Assembly (NCBI RefSeq): GCF_000308575.1
Contig: NZ_BAFZ01000077.1
Span: forward strand, 62,001 to 126,000
Reading direction: 5' to 3'
Source of the DNA: Nocardia exalbida NBRC 100660
GTDB lineage: Bacteria; Actinomycetota; Actinomycetes; Mycobacteriales; Mycobacteriaceae
Length of the DNA: 64,000 bases
Part shown: positions 9,248 to 19,229 of the stretch, in pieces
Layout: every line of letters begins with the position of its first letter
Numbering within the stretch: position 1 is the stretch's first letter
Position numbers and translations under genes: made by a program
Notes under the pieces: generated by a model
Seen by the model: only the letters and a program-made list of their open reading frames with translations
Databases searched by the model: none
What the model was told of the DNA's origin: nothing

Positions 9248-9991
9248 TCAGCTCGCCGGGCTCCGCCGCGCGGCCAGCCGCCGATTGGTGACCTCCAGCT
9301 GACGCACCGTGCCCGCCTCCAGAGCCCGCACCCCGGCGTCGTCCAGTCGCCCGCACAGCCGCCCCCAATGCACCGCGACCCGCTCCCCCGCCGCCACATC
9401 CGGCAGCGCCGCGTACCCGTCCACCCGGATCGGCACGGACTCGGACGTTTCCGCCGACAGCGTGAGGCGTTCTCCGTCCCAACGGAGCCTGCGGCAGCGC
9501 AGCGAGACCTCGCCGCCGCTGCGGTCGAGGACCGTTCCCCAGGTGATCCGGCAGCTGTCGAGGACGTGCAGGGGATGTGCGTTGCCGTGCCGGAGCAACC
9601 GCGACCACGGGTACACACCGAAGACGTGGAAACAATGGTTGGCCGCGGCCTCCTCGGCCAACCGCGGGGTCAGGTGCGTCCAGTACCCGCCCGCGACCGG
9701 GCCGAGCAGACGCAGCAGTTCCGCGGTGAACTCACGGGGGTCCAGGCTCGCGCCGACTCCACCGCCCAGCCAATAGGATTCGACGAGCCTGCGGTCCAGC
9801 GGATCGGCGATGCCGGTCATCCGGGCCATCACCCGCAGGTAGGGCCACGCGCCGGTGAACCGGCGCGCCACCGCGCGCACCTGTTCTTCCGAGCCGTCCC
9901 GCAACGCGGCCGCGTCGGGCGGCCCGCAGTAGCCGAGCCGGTTGGGCGCGTAGGCGTACCGGGCGAACATCTCCGCGCCGCCGCCCGTCAT
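9248..9991 (-). CDS. DUF6390-family hydrogenase-cluster protein
   Basis: A 247-residue soluble protein at the very end of the hydrogenase block. I recognise it as the DUF6390 type found with actinobacterial hyp genes; its function is unknown. Visible features: FARYAYAPNRLGYCGPPD near the N-terminus, a central YWTHLTPRLAEE and CFHVFGVYPWSRLL, and VLDSCRITWG followed by a beta-rich C-terminal half. One Cys-Gly-Pro-Pro and one Ser-Cys-Arg motif are candidate functional sites. The ATG shares the four bases ATGA with the stop of the nickel permease gene, so translation is coupled. The open frame runs far upstream inside the permease gene, but that is a shadow. Confidence 0.8.
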   Translation of the reverse strand: MTGGGAEMFARYAYAPNRLGYCGPPDAAALRDGSEEQVRAVARRFTGAWPYLRVMARMTGIADPLDRRLVESYWLGGGVGASLDPREFTAELLRLLGPVAGGYWTHLTPRLAEEAAANHCFHVFGVYPWSRLLRHGNAHPLHVLDSCRITWGTVLDRSGGEVSLRCRRLRWDGERLTLSAETSESVPIRVDGYAALPDVAAGERVAVHWGRLCGRLDDAGVRALEAGTVRQLEVTNRRLAARRSPAS

Positions 9992-11109
9992 CGGCAGGGC
10001 CTTCCACCGGCGCGCTCGACGGACCAGCGCTGTTCGAGCCTGCCGAATCGCCACACCGCCACCGCCACCGCCCAGGTGAGCACGAACAGTCCGGCGATCA
10101 GCAAGCCCATGGCGCCGAGATCCAGCCCGCCGACCCAGGCCACCGGACCGTCGGCGATGCCGAATTCGTCGGCCAGCACCGAGATCATCTCCTGCGCGCC
10201 GATCAGCAGGGCCACCACGACCGACAGGCCCGTGACGACGATGTTGTAGTAGACGCTGCGCAGCGGCCCCGCGAACGCCCACCCGTAGGCGTAGTTCATG
10301 AACGCGCCGTCCAGGGCGTCGAACAGCGTCATTCCCGCCGAGAACAACACCGGCAGCACCAGGATCGCGTACCACGGCAGGGCGGTCGCCGCCGCGCCGC
10401 CCGCGATCACCAGGAGGCTCACCTCGGTGACGGTGTCGAAGCCGAGGCCGAACAGCAGTCCGACCGGGTACATCTGCCACGGCGCGCGCACCGCGCGGGT
10501 CAGCGGGCCGATCACCCGCTGCAAGGCGCCGCGGGCGTCCAGCTGCTGCCGCAACGCGGCCTCGTCGTAGGTCCCGCGACGCATGCCGCGGAACACCCGC
10601 CAGATCCCGATCAAGGAGACCAGGTTCAACAGCCCGATGGCGAGCAGGAAGGTTCCCGAGACGCCGGTGCCGAAGACCCCGGTCCAGCGGTGCAGCCCGG
10701 ACTCCTCGTCCCGCAGGTTTCCCGCCAGCGCCTTGACGCCGAACGCCAGTAGCGCGACGAGGACGAAGACGATGGTGGAGTGGCCGAGGGAGAACCAGAA
10801 CCCCACCGACAGCGGCTTGCGCCCGTCGGCGACCAGCTTGCGGGTGGTGTTGTCGATGGCGGCGATGTGGTCGGCGTCGAAGGCGTGCCGCATCCCGAGC
10901 GTGTACGCGGTGACGCCGAGACCGACGCCGAACACCGCACCGTCCACGACGTACCCGCCGGGGACCACGACCAGCAGCAGTGCCGACCACCCGAGGACGT
11001 GCAGGGTGACGACGACCGCCGCCATCCCCGCGACGCCGCGCCGCTGCCGTCCGTCCAGTGGACGGGGCGCCGCCGAGGGGCTATCGGCGATCCGAACGAT
11101 GATCCACAC
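9988..11109 (-). CDS. HoxN/NixA-type nickel (cobalt) permease, NiCoT family
   Basis: High-affinity Ni(II)/Co(II) uptake protein in the plasma membrane, presumably feeding nickel to the hydrogenase. The product is about 373 residues with eight hydrophobic helices. The NiCoT signature RHAFDADHIAAIDN occurs in helix 2, followed by LGHSTIVF and GLGFDTVTE; the HxxxxDH histidines and aspartate are the metal-selectivity residues. The GTG at 11109 is preferred (AGAAGGCGAG just before it); longer frames run back into hypE. It follows hypE by 34 bases and overlaps the DUF6390 gene by four. Nickel rather than cobalt is inferred from the operon. Confidence 0.92.
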   Translation of the reverse strand: MWIIVRIADSPSAAPRPLDGRQRRGVAGMAAVVVTLHVLGWSALLLVVVPGGYVVDGAVFGVGLGVTAYTLGMRHAFDADHIAAIDNTTRKLVADGRKPLSVGFWFSLGHSTIVFVLVALLAFGVKALAGNLRDEESGLHRWTGVFGTGVSGTFLLAIGLLNLVSLIGIWRVFRGMRRGTYDEAALRQQLDARGALQRVIGPLTRAVRAPWQMYPVGLLFGLGFDTVTEVSLLVIAGGAAATALPWYAILVLPVLFSAGMTLFDALDGAFMNYAYGWAFAGPLRSVYYNIVVTGLSVVVALLIGAQEMISVLADEFGIADGPVAWVGGLDLGAMGLLIAGLFVLTWAVAVAVWRFGRLEQRWSVERAGGRPCR

Positions 11110-11143
11110 CTCGCCTTCTGGCTCCGGACCGTTGCGTCCGCCG

Positions 11144-12212
11144 TCAGCAGATCCGCGGCAATTGCTCGCCCGCGGGCAGGTCGACCACCCGGGTCCCGCC
11201 GAGCGCGGTGCGGGCCACCACCATGCCGGGATGTTCGGCGACGCACCGGCCGATCGCCACGGCCTGCGCACCCAGCGGGTGCTCCCGCATCGCCGCGAGC
11301 ACGCGATCGGCGTCCTCGGGCGCGACGAACGCCAGCAGCTTGCCCTCGTTGGCCACGTACATCGGGTCCAGGCCGAGCAGCCCGCACGCATCGCGCACGC
11401 CGTCGGGCACCGGCAGCTGCCGCTCGTCCAGGGATACCCCGACCCCCGCGGCGCGGGCGATCTCGTTGAGCGAGGCCGCGACGCCGCCGCGGGTGGGGTC
11501 GCGCAGCACGTGCACGTCGGCGCCGGTGGCCAGCATGGCCGCGACCAAGCCGTGCAGCGGCGCGGTGTCGCTGAGCACGGTGGTGCCGAATTCCAGTCCT
11601 TCGCGACAGCTGAGCACCGCGACACCGTGCACGCCGATGTCACCGCTGACCAGCACGACGTCGCCCGGCCTTGCGCGCTGCGGCCGGATGTCGACCTCGG
11701 GGGCCACCACGCCGATTCCCGCGGTGTTGAGGTAGATCCCGTCTCCGTGTCCGGCGTCCACGACCTTGGTGTCGCCGGTGACCAGCTGGACTTCCGCCGC
11801 CAGCGCGGCGGTGCCGACCGCCTGCGCGATGCGCGCGATGTCGGCCAGCGCGGTGCCCTCCTCCAGGATGAACGCGGTGGACAGCACCATCGGGCGCGCA
11901 CCGGACATGGCCAGATCGTTCACGGTGCCGTTGACCGCGAGCTCACCGATCGTGCCGCCGGGGAACACGATCGGCTTCACCACGAACGAGTCGGTGGAGA
12001 AGGCCAGCCGCGCGCCGTCGAGCGTGACCACCGCGGAGTCGCCGAGGTCGGCGTGCGCGGCCGGGCCGAACGCGGGCAGGAACAGATGCTCGATCAGTTC
12101 GCCGGACATCGCTCCGCCGCCGCCGTGGCCCATCACGATGTTCGGCGCGTCCCGCAGCGGCATCGGGCAGACCCAGCCCTCCACGTCGATCGCCACGGGC
12201 GCGGCGCCGTCC

Positions 12213-12220
<8 letters not shown>
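11144..12220 (-). CDS. hypE: Hydrogenase maturation protein HypE
   Basis: Dehydrates the carbamoyl group that HypF places on its C-terminal cysteine, giving a thiocyanate that becomes the cyanide ligands of the active-site iron. The 358-residue product has the PurM/AIR-synthase fold with the early glycine-rich GHGGGGAMS, and ends exactly in PRIC, the invariant tail with the acceptor cysteine last. Substrate-binding segments VTGDTKVVD and RDPTRGGVA are intact. The ATG overlaps the end of hypD by eight bases. The nickel permease gene follows. Length and both termini agree with functional HypE proteins. Confidence 0.97.
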
Positions 12221-13321
<1,101 letters not shown>

Positions 13322-13325
<4 letters not shown>

Positions 13326-13648
13326 GACCGGGCCTCCGGTTCCTCGCGTGATTGCTCGGCGGCTGGATTGTCCATGCCCGCCTGCTTCGCGGCGATGGCG
13401 AAACCGTCGCCGAATTCCTCGTTCAGTACGCCGAGGTGCTCGAACTCGGCCAGGGTCCGCAACGCGGACTCCTCGTCCAGTCGCTGGATCGCGAAACCGA
13501 CGTGGACCACGACGTAGTCACCGACCGCCGCGTCCGGGATGTATTGCAGGCACACATCCTTGTGCACGCCGCCGAAGTCGACGACCGACATCAGCGTGCC
13601 GTCCCGCTCGTGCAGGCTGAGCACTTTGCCTGGTACCGCAAGACACAT
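13322..13648 (-). CDS. hypC: Hydrogenase maturation chaperone HypC (copy 1)
   Basis: Chaperone that carries the Fe(CN)2CO unit from HypD to the large subunit. It begins MCLAVPGKV; the cysteine after the start Met is the ligand that binds iron and the large subunit. The 108 residues are about 20-30 longer than usual, owing to a polar C-terminal tail ([11 protein letters not shown]). It is directly coupled to hypD. A second, shorter HypC-family gene lies at 16.0-16.3 kb, so the two may divide the HypD-binding and large-subunit-binding tasks. This one, adjacent to hypD, is the better candidate for the scaffold partner. Confidence 0.95.
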
Positions 13649-13664
13649 CGTTGCTCTCCTTCGC

Positions 13665-16022
13665 TCATCCCTCGCTGCACGCGAGGAGTTGCCCGAACGC
13701 GAGGCCGCCGTCGTTGGGCGGCAGTCGGTGGTGAGTGATCACGGTGAAGCCGTTGTCGCGCAGCAGCGCACACGATCGCGCGAGCAGCAGGGCGTTCTGG
13801 AAAACGCCGCCGGACAGGGCGACGACCGTCGCCGGGGCGGCGTAGCGAGCCGCGAGCTCGAGCACCAGCCGGGCGACGGCGGCGTGGAACCGGGCGCCCA
13901 CCACCTGCGCGGGTGCGCCCGCGCGCACGTCGGCGACCACATCCGCGAGCACCGGTGCCGGATCGATCAGGGCGGGATCATCATCGACCAGTGGGAACCG
14001 GTATGCGGTAGCACCTTCGGCGCCCGCCCGGGACAACCCCTCCAGCTCGATGGCCGCCTGCGCTTCGTAGTCGACGACGTGCCGCACACCGCACAGCGAG
14101 GACACCGCGTCGAACAGCCGGCCCATGCTCGACGTGGGAGCGCAGCCCCAACCGGTCCGGAACTGGTGGGCCAGCACCGAACGCTCGGCGGGCGGACATG
14201 CCGCGACCGCAGGAATGTCCTCGGTCCACTCGATCCCGGCCGACCACAGATGCGCCAGCGCCATGCGGTAGGGCCTGCGCACCGCGAGATCGCCGCCGGC
14301 CAGCGGCACGTATTTCAGATGGGCCAGGCGGCGGTAGCCCTTGTAACCCGCGAGCAGCACCTCACCGCCCCACACCGCCGCGTCCGGTCCGTATCCGGTG
14401 CCGTCGAAGGCGATGCCGACCACCTGGTCGCTCGCGCCGAGTCCGTGCTCGCCCATGACGGCGGCGATGTGCGCGTGGTGGTGCTGGACGGTGTACACGG
14501 CTCGCTCACCCGCGTGCCTGCGCGCCCATGCGGTGGAGCGGTAGCCGGGATGCGCGTCGGCGACCAGTTGAGCGGGCCGCACCCCGGTGAGTTCCGCGAG
14601 GTGGCGCTGGGCCGCGTCGAAGGAGCGCAGCGTCGCCAGATCGTCCATGTCGCCGATGTGCTGGCTCAGCCAGGCGTATCGGCCGTCGGCCACCGCGCAG
14701 GTGTTCTTGAGGTCGGCGCCGACGGCGAGCGTCGGCGGCAGCGGGACCGGCAGCAGCAGCGGTAGCGGCGCGTACCCGCGCGAGCGCCGGACGGGCAGTT
14801 CGCGGCCGTCGAGCGAACGCACCACCGAGTCGTCACAGGGCACCAGGATGCGCCGGTTGTGCGTCAGCCAGCCGTCGGCCAGCCCGGCCAGCCGGGTGCG
14901 GGCGTCCTCGTCCTGGTAGCAGATCGGCTCGCCGCCGAGGTTGCCGGAGGTCATCACCAGCACCTGCGGGCCGGGCGGGTCGCCGGGCAGACCGAACAGC
15001 AACAGATGCAGCGGGGTGTAAGCGAGCATGACGCCCAGATCCGGGTTGCCGGGCGCCACCGAGGGAGCCGGGATGGGGTGGCACGCCCGCGCCGCGCCCA
15101 CCGACGCGGTGTCTTCACCCGGCCCAGCGGAGCGGGCCGAATCGGCTGCGGACGAGGAGGATTCCCCTCGGCGAGCGAGCAGCACTATCGGGCGAGCCGG
15201 GCTGGTCAGCAGCGTCGCGGCGGCGGCGTCGACGGCGACGATGGCTCTTGCCGTCGCGAGATCCGGCACCATCACGGCGAACGGCTTGTCTCCGCGGCGT
15301 TTGCGTCCACGCAGCTGCGCCACGGCCGTTTCGTCGGTGGCGTCGCAGGCCAGGTGGTATCCGCCGATGCCTTTGACCGCCAGGATGCCGCCCGCGCGCA
15401 GCAGCTGCCGCGCGGCCGTCAGCGGCGCACCGGCTCCCGGTCCGGTGTACGCGAGCGTGGGACCGCAGTCGGGGCAGGCGATCGGCTGCGCGTGGAAGCG
15501 GCGGTCGGCGGGATCGGCGTATTCCCGCGCGCACCGGTCGCACATGGCGAAGTCGGCCATCGAGGTCCGCTCGCGGTCGTAGGGCAGACTCGCGATGATG
15601 GTGAAACGCGGACCGCAATTGGTGCAGTTGACGAACGGATGGCGAAAGCGGCGGTCCCCGGGATCGCGCAACTCGCGTTCGCAGTCCGCGCAGATCGCGA
15701 CGTCGGGAGAGGCCAGCGTGCGGCCACCGCCGTCGCGGGTGGTACCCGCGATGTGGAACCCGGTGCCGCCGCGCATCGGGATGTCGGCCTGCTCGACCGA
15801 CTCGATCAACGCCAGCGGCGGCGGGCGCAGCCGCAGCCGCTCGGCGAACCGGTCCAGATCCGGCGGCGCGCCCTCGATTTCGATGACGACGCCGCTGCTG
15901 TCGTTGCCGACGCTGCCGGACAGGGACAGCTCGGCGGCGGTGGTGTAGACGAAGGGGCGGAACCCGACACCTTGGACCACGCCGCGCACCAGCAGACGAC
16001 GCCGTAGCCGCCGGGTGGTCAT
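13665..16022 (-). CDS. hypF: Carbamoyltransferase HypF
   Basis: Makes carbamoyl adenylate from carbamoyl phosphate and ATP and passes the carbamoyl group to HypE. The 785-residue product has the full domain series: acylphosphatase-like (residues ~1-95, GVVQGVGFRPFVY), two zinc fingers (CADC/CTNC and CDRC/CPDC, about 110-195), a YrdC-like domain (about 205-400, KGIGGYHLACDA), and a Kae1-like domain with the metal-binding HHHAHIA near 500. The ATG overlaps the upstream hypC-like gene by four bases. No motif is damaged. Confidence 0.96.
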   Translation of the reverse strand: MTTRRLRRRLLVRGVVQGVGFRPFVYTTAAELSLSGSVGNDSSGVVIEIEGAPPDLDRFAERLRLRPPPLALIESVEQADIPMRGGTGFHIAGTTRDGGGRTLASPDVAICADCERELRDPGDRRFRHPFVNCTNCGPRFTIIASLPYDRERTSMADFAMCDRCAREYADPADRRFHAQPIACPDCGPTLAYTGPGAGAPLTAARQLLRAGGILAVKGIGGYHLACDATDETAVAQLRGRKRRGDKPFAVMVPDLATARAIVAVDAAAATLLTSPARPIVLLARRGESSSSAADSARSAGPGEDTASVGAARACHPIPAPSVAPGNPDLGVMLAYTPLHLLLFGLPGDPPGPQVLVMTSGNLGGEPICYQDEDARTRLAGLADGWLTHNRRILVPCDDSVVRSLDGRELPVRRSRGYAPLPLLLPVPLPPTLAVGADLKNTCAVADGRYAWLSQHIGDMDDLATLRSFDAAQRHLAELTGVRPAQLVADAHPGYRSTAWARRHAGERAVYTVQHHHAHIAAVMGEHGLGASDQVVGIAFDGTGYGPDAAVWGGEVLLAGYKGYRRLAHLKYVPLAGGDLAVRRPYRMALAHLWSAGIEWTEDIPAVAACPPAERSVLAHQFRTGWGCAPTSSMGRLFDAVSSLCGVRHVVDYEAQAAIELEGLSRAGAEGATAYRFPLVDDDPALIDPAPVLADVVADVRAGAPAQVVGARFHAAVARLVLELAARYAAPATVVALSGGVFQNALLLARSCALLRDNGFTVITHHRLPPNDGGLAFGQLLACSEG

Positions 16023-16261
16023 GGCAGGTCTCCGCGTTGCAGCAGGCGCAACCCGTCCAGCGCCGCCGTGGCCCCGGCCTCGTCGGTCTTCTCCACCGCG
16101 AAGCCCATGTGGATGATCACCCAGTCACCCGGCCGGGCGGGATCCTCGTCGAGCAGCCCGATGTTCACCTTCCGCTGCTCGCCGGACACCTCGACCAGAG
16201 CGATCTGGCCGTGGTAGCCGTCGGGGATCGCCAGCACGCGTCCCGGGATGCCCAGACACAT
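16019..16261 (-). CDS. HypC/HupF-family chaperone (copy 2)
   Basis: An 80-residue HypC-type protein beginning MCLGIPGRV, so the essential second-position cysteine is present. The OB-fold segment ends WVIIHMGFAVEKTDE. Unlike copy 1 it has no C-terminal extension and sits between the maturation protease and hypF. It starts two bases after the protease stop and overlaps hypF by four bases. Proteins of this subfamily (HybG/HupF) can be dedicated to one large subunit or protect it under oxygen; such a division of labour with copy 1 is inferred. Confidence 0.93.
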   Translation of the reverse strand: MCLGIPGRVLAIPDGYHGQIALVEVSGEQRKVNIGLLDEDPARPGDWVIIHMGFAVEKTDEAGATAALDGLRLLQRGDLP

Positions 16262-16263
16262 CG

Positions 16264-16770
16264 TCAGTCCTCCTGTCGCGCCGTGGCCCGCCGTAGCGGC
16301 TCGGAATCATCGGGTGCACCGGCGGACAGCAACTCGGCGAGCACACCGCCCACGGCCGCCACCGCCTCGTCCACCGCCGCGGCGACCGGCTCGGACAGGC
16401 CGATGCCCTCCGCCACGCAGGCGACCTGGCAGCCGATCACCACGGTGGGTGGGAGCGCACCGCCCAGGGCGCGCACTCCGGCGAAGACCGCCTCCGGGCT
16501 CATCGCGTGCGCGTCGAGATGCGCGGCGCCGGTGTCCTCCGGTGCGGCGGCGAACACCTCGATCCGGCCGGGTGCGCCGCGATCGGGCAGCGCGTCGATC
16601 AGCACCAGCGCGGCCCAGGGGTCGAGCAGGTCGTAGGCGAGGTGCATGCCCCGGATGCCGTAGTCCACCGCGCGCACGCCCGGGTCGGGGTGGCGCGGCA
16701 GCCGCCGCACCACCTCGGGTCCGAATCCGTCGTCGCCGAGGAAGATGTTGCCGATCCCGGCGATCAGCAC
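16264..16770 (-). CDS. Hydrogenase maturation endopeptidase (HyaD/HybD/HupD family)
   Basis: Nickel-dependent protease that removes the C-terminal tail of the large subunit after the metal centre is inserted. The 168-residue product begins with the family signature GIGNIFLGDDGFGPEV (metal-binding Asp/Glu) and has DYGIRGMHLAYDLL, LIDALP and a late IGCQV stretch. The start is GTG. Its probable substrate is the large subunit at 20.8 kb, whose DPCLPCGVH motif is followed by 22 extra residues. It sits between the 105-residue acidic protein and the short HypC. Confidence 0.94.
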   Translation of the reverse strand: MLIAGIGNIFLGDDGFGPEVVRRLPRHPDPGVRAVDYGIRGMHLAYDLLDPWAALVLIDALPDRGAPGRIEVFAAAPEDTGAAHLDAHAMSPEAVFAGVRALGGALPPTVVIGCQVACVAEGIGLSEPVAAAVDEAVAAVGGVLAELLSAGAPDDSEPLRRATARQED

Positions 16771-16783
16771 CGCGCCCGTGGAT

Positions 16784-17101
16784 TCACCCCTCTTCCTCGG
16801 TCGGCGTTGTCGCGCCGCCCACCCGCGCGTCGTCGACCTTTCCGGTCGCCGTCTCGGAGGGGGCGTTGGCGGTCTTCTTGCGCTCGTCGTAGGGAGGCGC
16901 CGCCGATTCGGTGCCGGGCGGGGCTTGCGAGGTGAACTCGGTGCCCTTCTTGACGTCGTCGGAGTGCGCGGAGGTCATCTCCTCGTGATCGATGTGCCCC
17001 GGCTCCCGATCCGCCGGCCCTCCGGCCGCGACGTCGGCGCCGGTGTCGCGCGAACCCGGCGCGCCCCGTGCCGATTGCGGCTCTTCGCGATGCTCAGCCA
17101 T
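16784..17101 (-). CDS. Hydrophilic 105-residue protein of the hydrogenase block
   Basis: No family recognised. The start ATG has AAAGGAGC upstream. The product is highly charged, low in hydrophobic residues, and rich in Glu/Asp, Pro, Thr and Ala; it is probably disordered. Short clusters stand out: DHEEMTSAHSDDVKKG in the middle and PPYDERKKTAN near 69-80, then an acidic end. There is one His-rich patch (GHIDHEE) but no cysteine, so iron-sulfur binding is excluded. It lies between the DUF6893 gene and the protease gene on the hydrogenase strand. It may be a flexible partner or tether; this is speculation from position. Confidence 0.72.
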   Translation of the reverse strand: MAEHREEPQSARGAPGSRDTGADVAAGGPADREPGHIDHEEMTSAHSDDVKKGTEFTSQAPPGTESAAPPYDERKKTANAPSETATGKVDDARVGGATTPTEEEG

Positions 17102-17123
17102 GATGCTCCTTTCCGGTCGGCCG

Positions 17124-17243
17124 CTACATGTGCCGGATCTTGAGGTATCGCCGCAGATCCGGGATCGAGCGCACGCCGAGATACACTCCCGCCGCCACCA
17201 GCACGGCGACGACGGTTGTCGACACCACTCCCACGGTTTCCAT
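17124..17243 (-). CDS. DUF6893-type single-helix small protein, 39 aa
   Basis: A 39-residue protein starting METVGVVSTT, with one hydrophobic helix (about residues 3-23) and a basic C-terminal end (RSIPDLRRYLKIRHM). It has AAAGGAAG upstream of the ATG, 14 bases after the stop-side end of the previous gene. It matches what I remember of the DUF6893 family of tiny actinobacterial proteins encoded in group 1h hydrogenase loci. The topology suggests a membrane anchor with a cationic cytoplasmic end, which could recruit the signal-less hydrogenase to the membrane. That role is inference. Confidence 0.78.
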   Translation of the reverse strand: METVGVVSTTVVAVLVAAGVYLGVRSIPDLRRYLKIRHM

Positions 17244-17256
17244 AGCGGACTTCCTT

Positions 17257-18585
17257 TCACTTCTCGGTGCCGTCGAGCGGCTCCACTTCGTCGGGGGCGA
17301 AATACAGGTAGCGGCCGTACCATTCGTGCAACTCGGCCGCCGGGTCGTCGTCCAGCACGACCCCGACGTGCGCCTGTCCGTCCACGTCCTCGTGGACCGA
17401 GACGACCCGGGCGCACCGGCCGTCGAAGAACAGGTCCTGGGCGTCGGCCCGCCGCGACGGATGCAACAGGACCCTGCTGCCCTTGCGCACGAGCACGCCC
17501 GCGACCGGCACCGCGTCGAGGTCGGGGCGTACGGCCTGGTCGGCCGACGGGTCCCACCAATCGAGACCTTCGGGGATCTCCGGGATCAGTCCAGGACCCT
17601 CGGCGTGGGGGTCGCGCAGCACCCCGTGCAGCTGCCGCATCGCGTCGGGTGACATGGCTTCGCAGCGGTCGATGATCTCCGCCGCGCGCGGATCGGTGGC
17701 CCGCGCCCGCGCCTTCTCCGCGTCGGTCATCGTGAGGATCCGCAGCGTGAGGATCTCGTCGATCTCGGTGGAGTCGAACAGCGCGCCTTCGCTCTGCTCC
17801 GCGATCTCCGGGTGGTCGTAGAGGATGATCGGCGAGATCAGCAGCATGCTGTAGTCGCCGGGCGGCCCCGCGAGCACCGGGAAGCAGCGGTACCGATCGC
17901 AGCGGGCGGCCGCGGCCACCGCGTCCGGCGGCGGTTCCAGCAGCGAGACGAACTCGCCGCCGGTGATCTCCGCGATGACGTGCGCGCCGATCAGCGAGCG
18001 GGCGATGGCGTCGCGTTGGTCGGTGGCGGGTTCGCCCACATTGCGCAGGATGACGGTCAGCCGCGCGAAGCCGTCGTCCCGGTCGGCCGCGAGTTCCAGC
18101 TCACCCGCCAGCGGCAGCCGGGTCCGCACGAGCGTGCCTCGCCCGGGGGCTGCGGCCGTGGCGATCTCCTCGGTGTCCCGGCCGCCCGGGATGTCCAGCG
18201 GCCGGACGAGGCGGCCCGGCGGGACCGGACCGATGACGATCTCCTGCTCGACCGCCTCGTCCCAGGACAGCCACGACCGCTCGCCGTCGGACCACTCGGC
18301 GACGGACGCGCCGCCGGCGTCCATCACTTGGCGGCGCTGGAGCTGGAGGAACCGGACGGTCAGGGTGATCTCCGGATGCTCGCCGGGGGCGACCAGGCAC
18401 TGCGCCGACAGTGCCTGCTCCTCACCGAGCCCTGCGGCGGCGGCTCCGCGCGGTCCCAGCACGCCGAACTGCCATCGCGACTGGTTCTTGCGCGCGTCGG
18501 CCCGGTAGGGGTAGAGCAAGTAGCCCTCGTAGAGCACCGCGTCGGCAACGGCACGAGCGCGGGCGCGGGCGTCGGCGGTCGTCAC
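17257..18585 (-). CDS. Uncharacterised hydrogenase-associated protein, 442 aa
   Basis: No named domain recognised. The soluble product opens with VLYEGYLLYPYRADARKNQ, has a beta-rich middle (PRGAAAAG, then TVRFLQLQRRQV), a helical segment near 270-330, and a C-terminal domain of about 85 residues ending WYGRYLYFAPDEVEPL. Cysteines are few and show no iron-sulfur motif. The GTG start overlaps the stop of the DUF6084 gene by four bases (GTGA); a longer open frame upstream is a shadow. As part of the DUF5947-DUF6084 string it probably acts with them in assembling, anchoring or wiring the hydrogenase. Confidence 0.8.
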   Translation of the reverse strand: MTTADARARARAVADAVLYEGYLLYPYRADARKNQSRWQFGVLGPRGAAAAGLGEEQALSAQCLVAPGEHPEITLTVRFLQLQRRQVMDAGGASVAEWSDGERSWLSWDEAVEQEIVIGPVPPGRLVRPLDIPGGRDTEEIATAAAPGRGTLVRTRLPLAGELELAADRDDGFARLTVILRNVGEPATDQRDAIARSLIGAHVIAEITGGEFVSLLEPPPDAVAAAARCDRYRCFPVLAGPPGDYSMLLISPIILYDHPEIAEQSEGALFDSTEIDEILTLRILTMTDAEKARARATDPRAAEIIDRCEAMSPDAMRQLHGVLRDPHAEGPGLIPEIPEGLDWWDPSADQAVRPDLDAVPVAGVLVRKGSRVLLHPSRRADAQDLFFDGRCARVVSVHEDVDGQAHVGVVLDDDPAAELHEWYGRYLYFAPDEVEPLDGTEK

Positions 18586-19229
18586 GGCGTCTCCTCGGTG
18601 CTGGTCAGCAGGCGGGTCACCGCGTCGTCGAAACCGGGCAGGCCGTGGCCGGACTTGTAGGCGGCCAGCGCACGGAGGGTGTCGTTGTGTAGCCGCACCC
18701 ACCCGGAATTCGGGAAGTACGCGGCCATCAGGTTCTGCCACACCGCCACGGGCATTTCGAACTTGTCCTCGCGGTCCCACGGGATCTGCTGAATGGCGAA
18801 TCCGGTGCTGCCCCGGATGAATACGGTTCCGCTGAACAGGAAGAGCAGCGGAACCACACCGTCGCGCAACGCGTGCAGATACTTCGACCCGGTCACCTCG
18901 AAGTCGTAGGTGCACGGCATCGGCAGATCCACTTCGGCGCCGCCGGTGAAGCTCGGGATCATGGTGGCGCAGTGCATCCAGAGAAACGAACGCTGGGTTT
19001 CGTGCCACCGTTCGCGCGGACCGAACAGATCGACCAGGCCCGCGGCCTCCTCGTCGGAGTAGCCGCGGCGGAACGGCTCGATGCGCACCTGCGCGCGCAG
19101 GGCGATGGCGTGCACGGGTTCCTCCGCTAGCGCGGCGATGCCGACGCGCGCGGACAGGATCGGCGCGACGGCGTACGGCTCGGGTTTCATCTCGAGCACG
19201 GCGAACGTCGTCGAGTACACCGGGCTCAT
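18582..19229 (-). CDS. DUF6084-family hydrogenase-associated protein
   Basis: A 215-residue soluble protein that I recognise as the DUF6084 type of group 1h hydrogenase clusters; function unknown. It opens with a beta strand (VYSTTFAVLEMKP), then has an ALRAQVRIEPFRRGYSDEE segment that pairs a short strand with acidic residues, a central RSFLWMHCATMIP, and a C-terminal QIPWDREDKFEMPV followed by a helical end. One cysteine lies near the middle. It overlaps its neighbours by four bases on each side, a sign of coupled translation and a fixed protein ratio. Confidence 0.8.
   Translation of the reverse strand: MSPVYSTTFAVLEMKPEPYAVAPILSARVGIAALAEEPVHAIALRAQVRIEPFRRGYSDEEAAGLVDLFGPRERWHETQRSFLWMHCATMIPSFTGGAEVDLPMPCTYDFEVTGSKYLHALRDGVVPLLFLFSGTVFIRGSTGFAIQQIPWDREDKFEMPVAVWQNLMAAYFPNSGWVRLHNDTLRALAAYKSGHGLPGFDDAVTRLLTSTEETP

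Noticed and set aside
9248-10990. A single 580-codon minus-strand frame that would fuse the nickel permease region with the DUF6390 protein.
   Set aside because: Only the last 247 codons read as protein; the rest is the permease gene in another phase (HAFDADHI is in the other frame).
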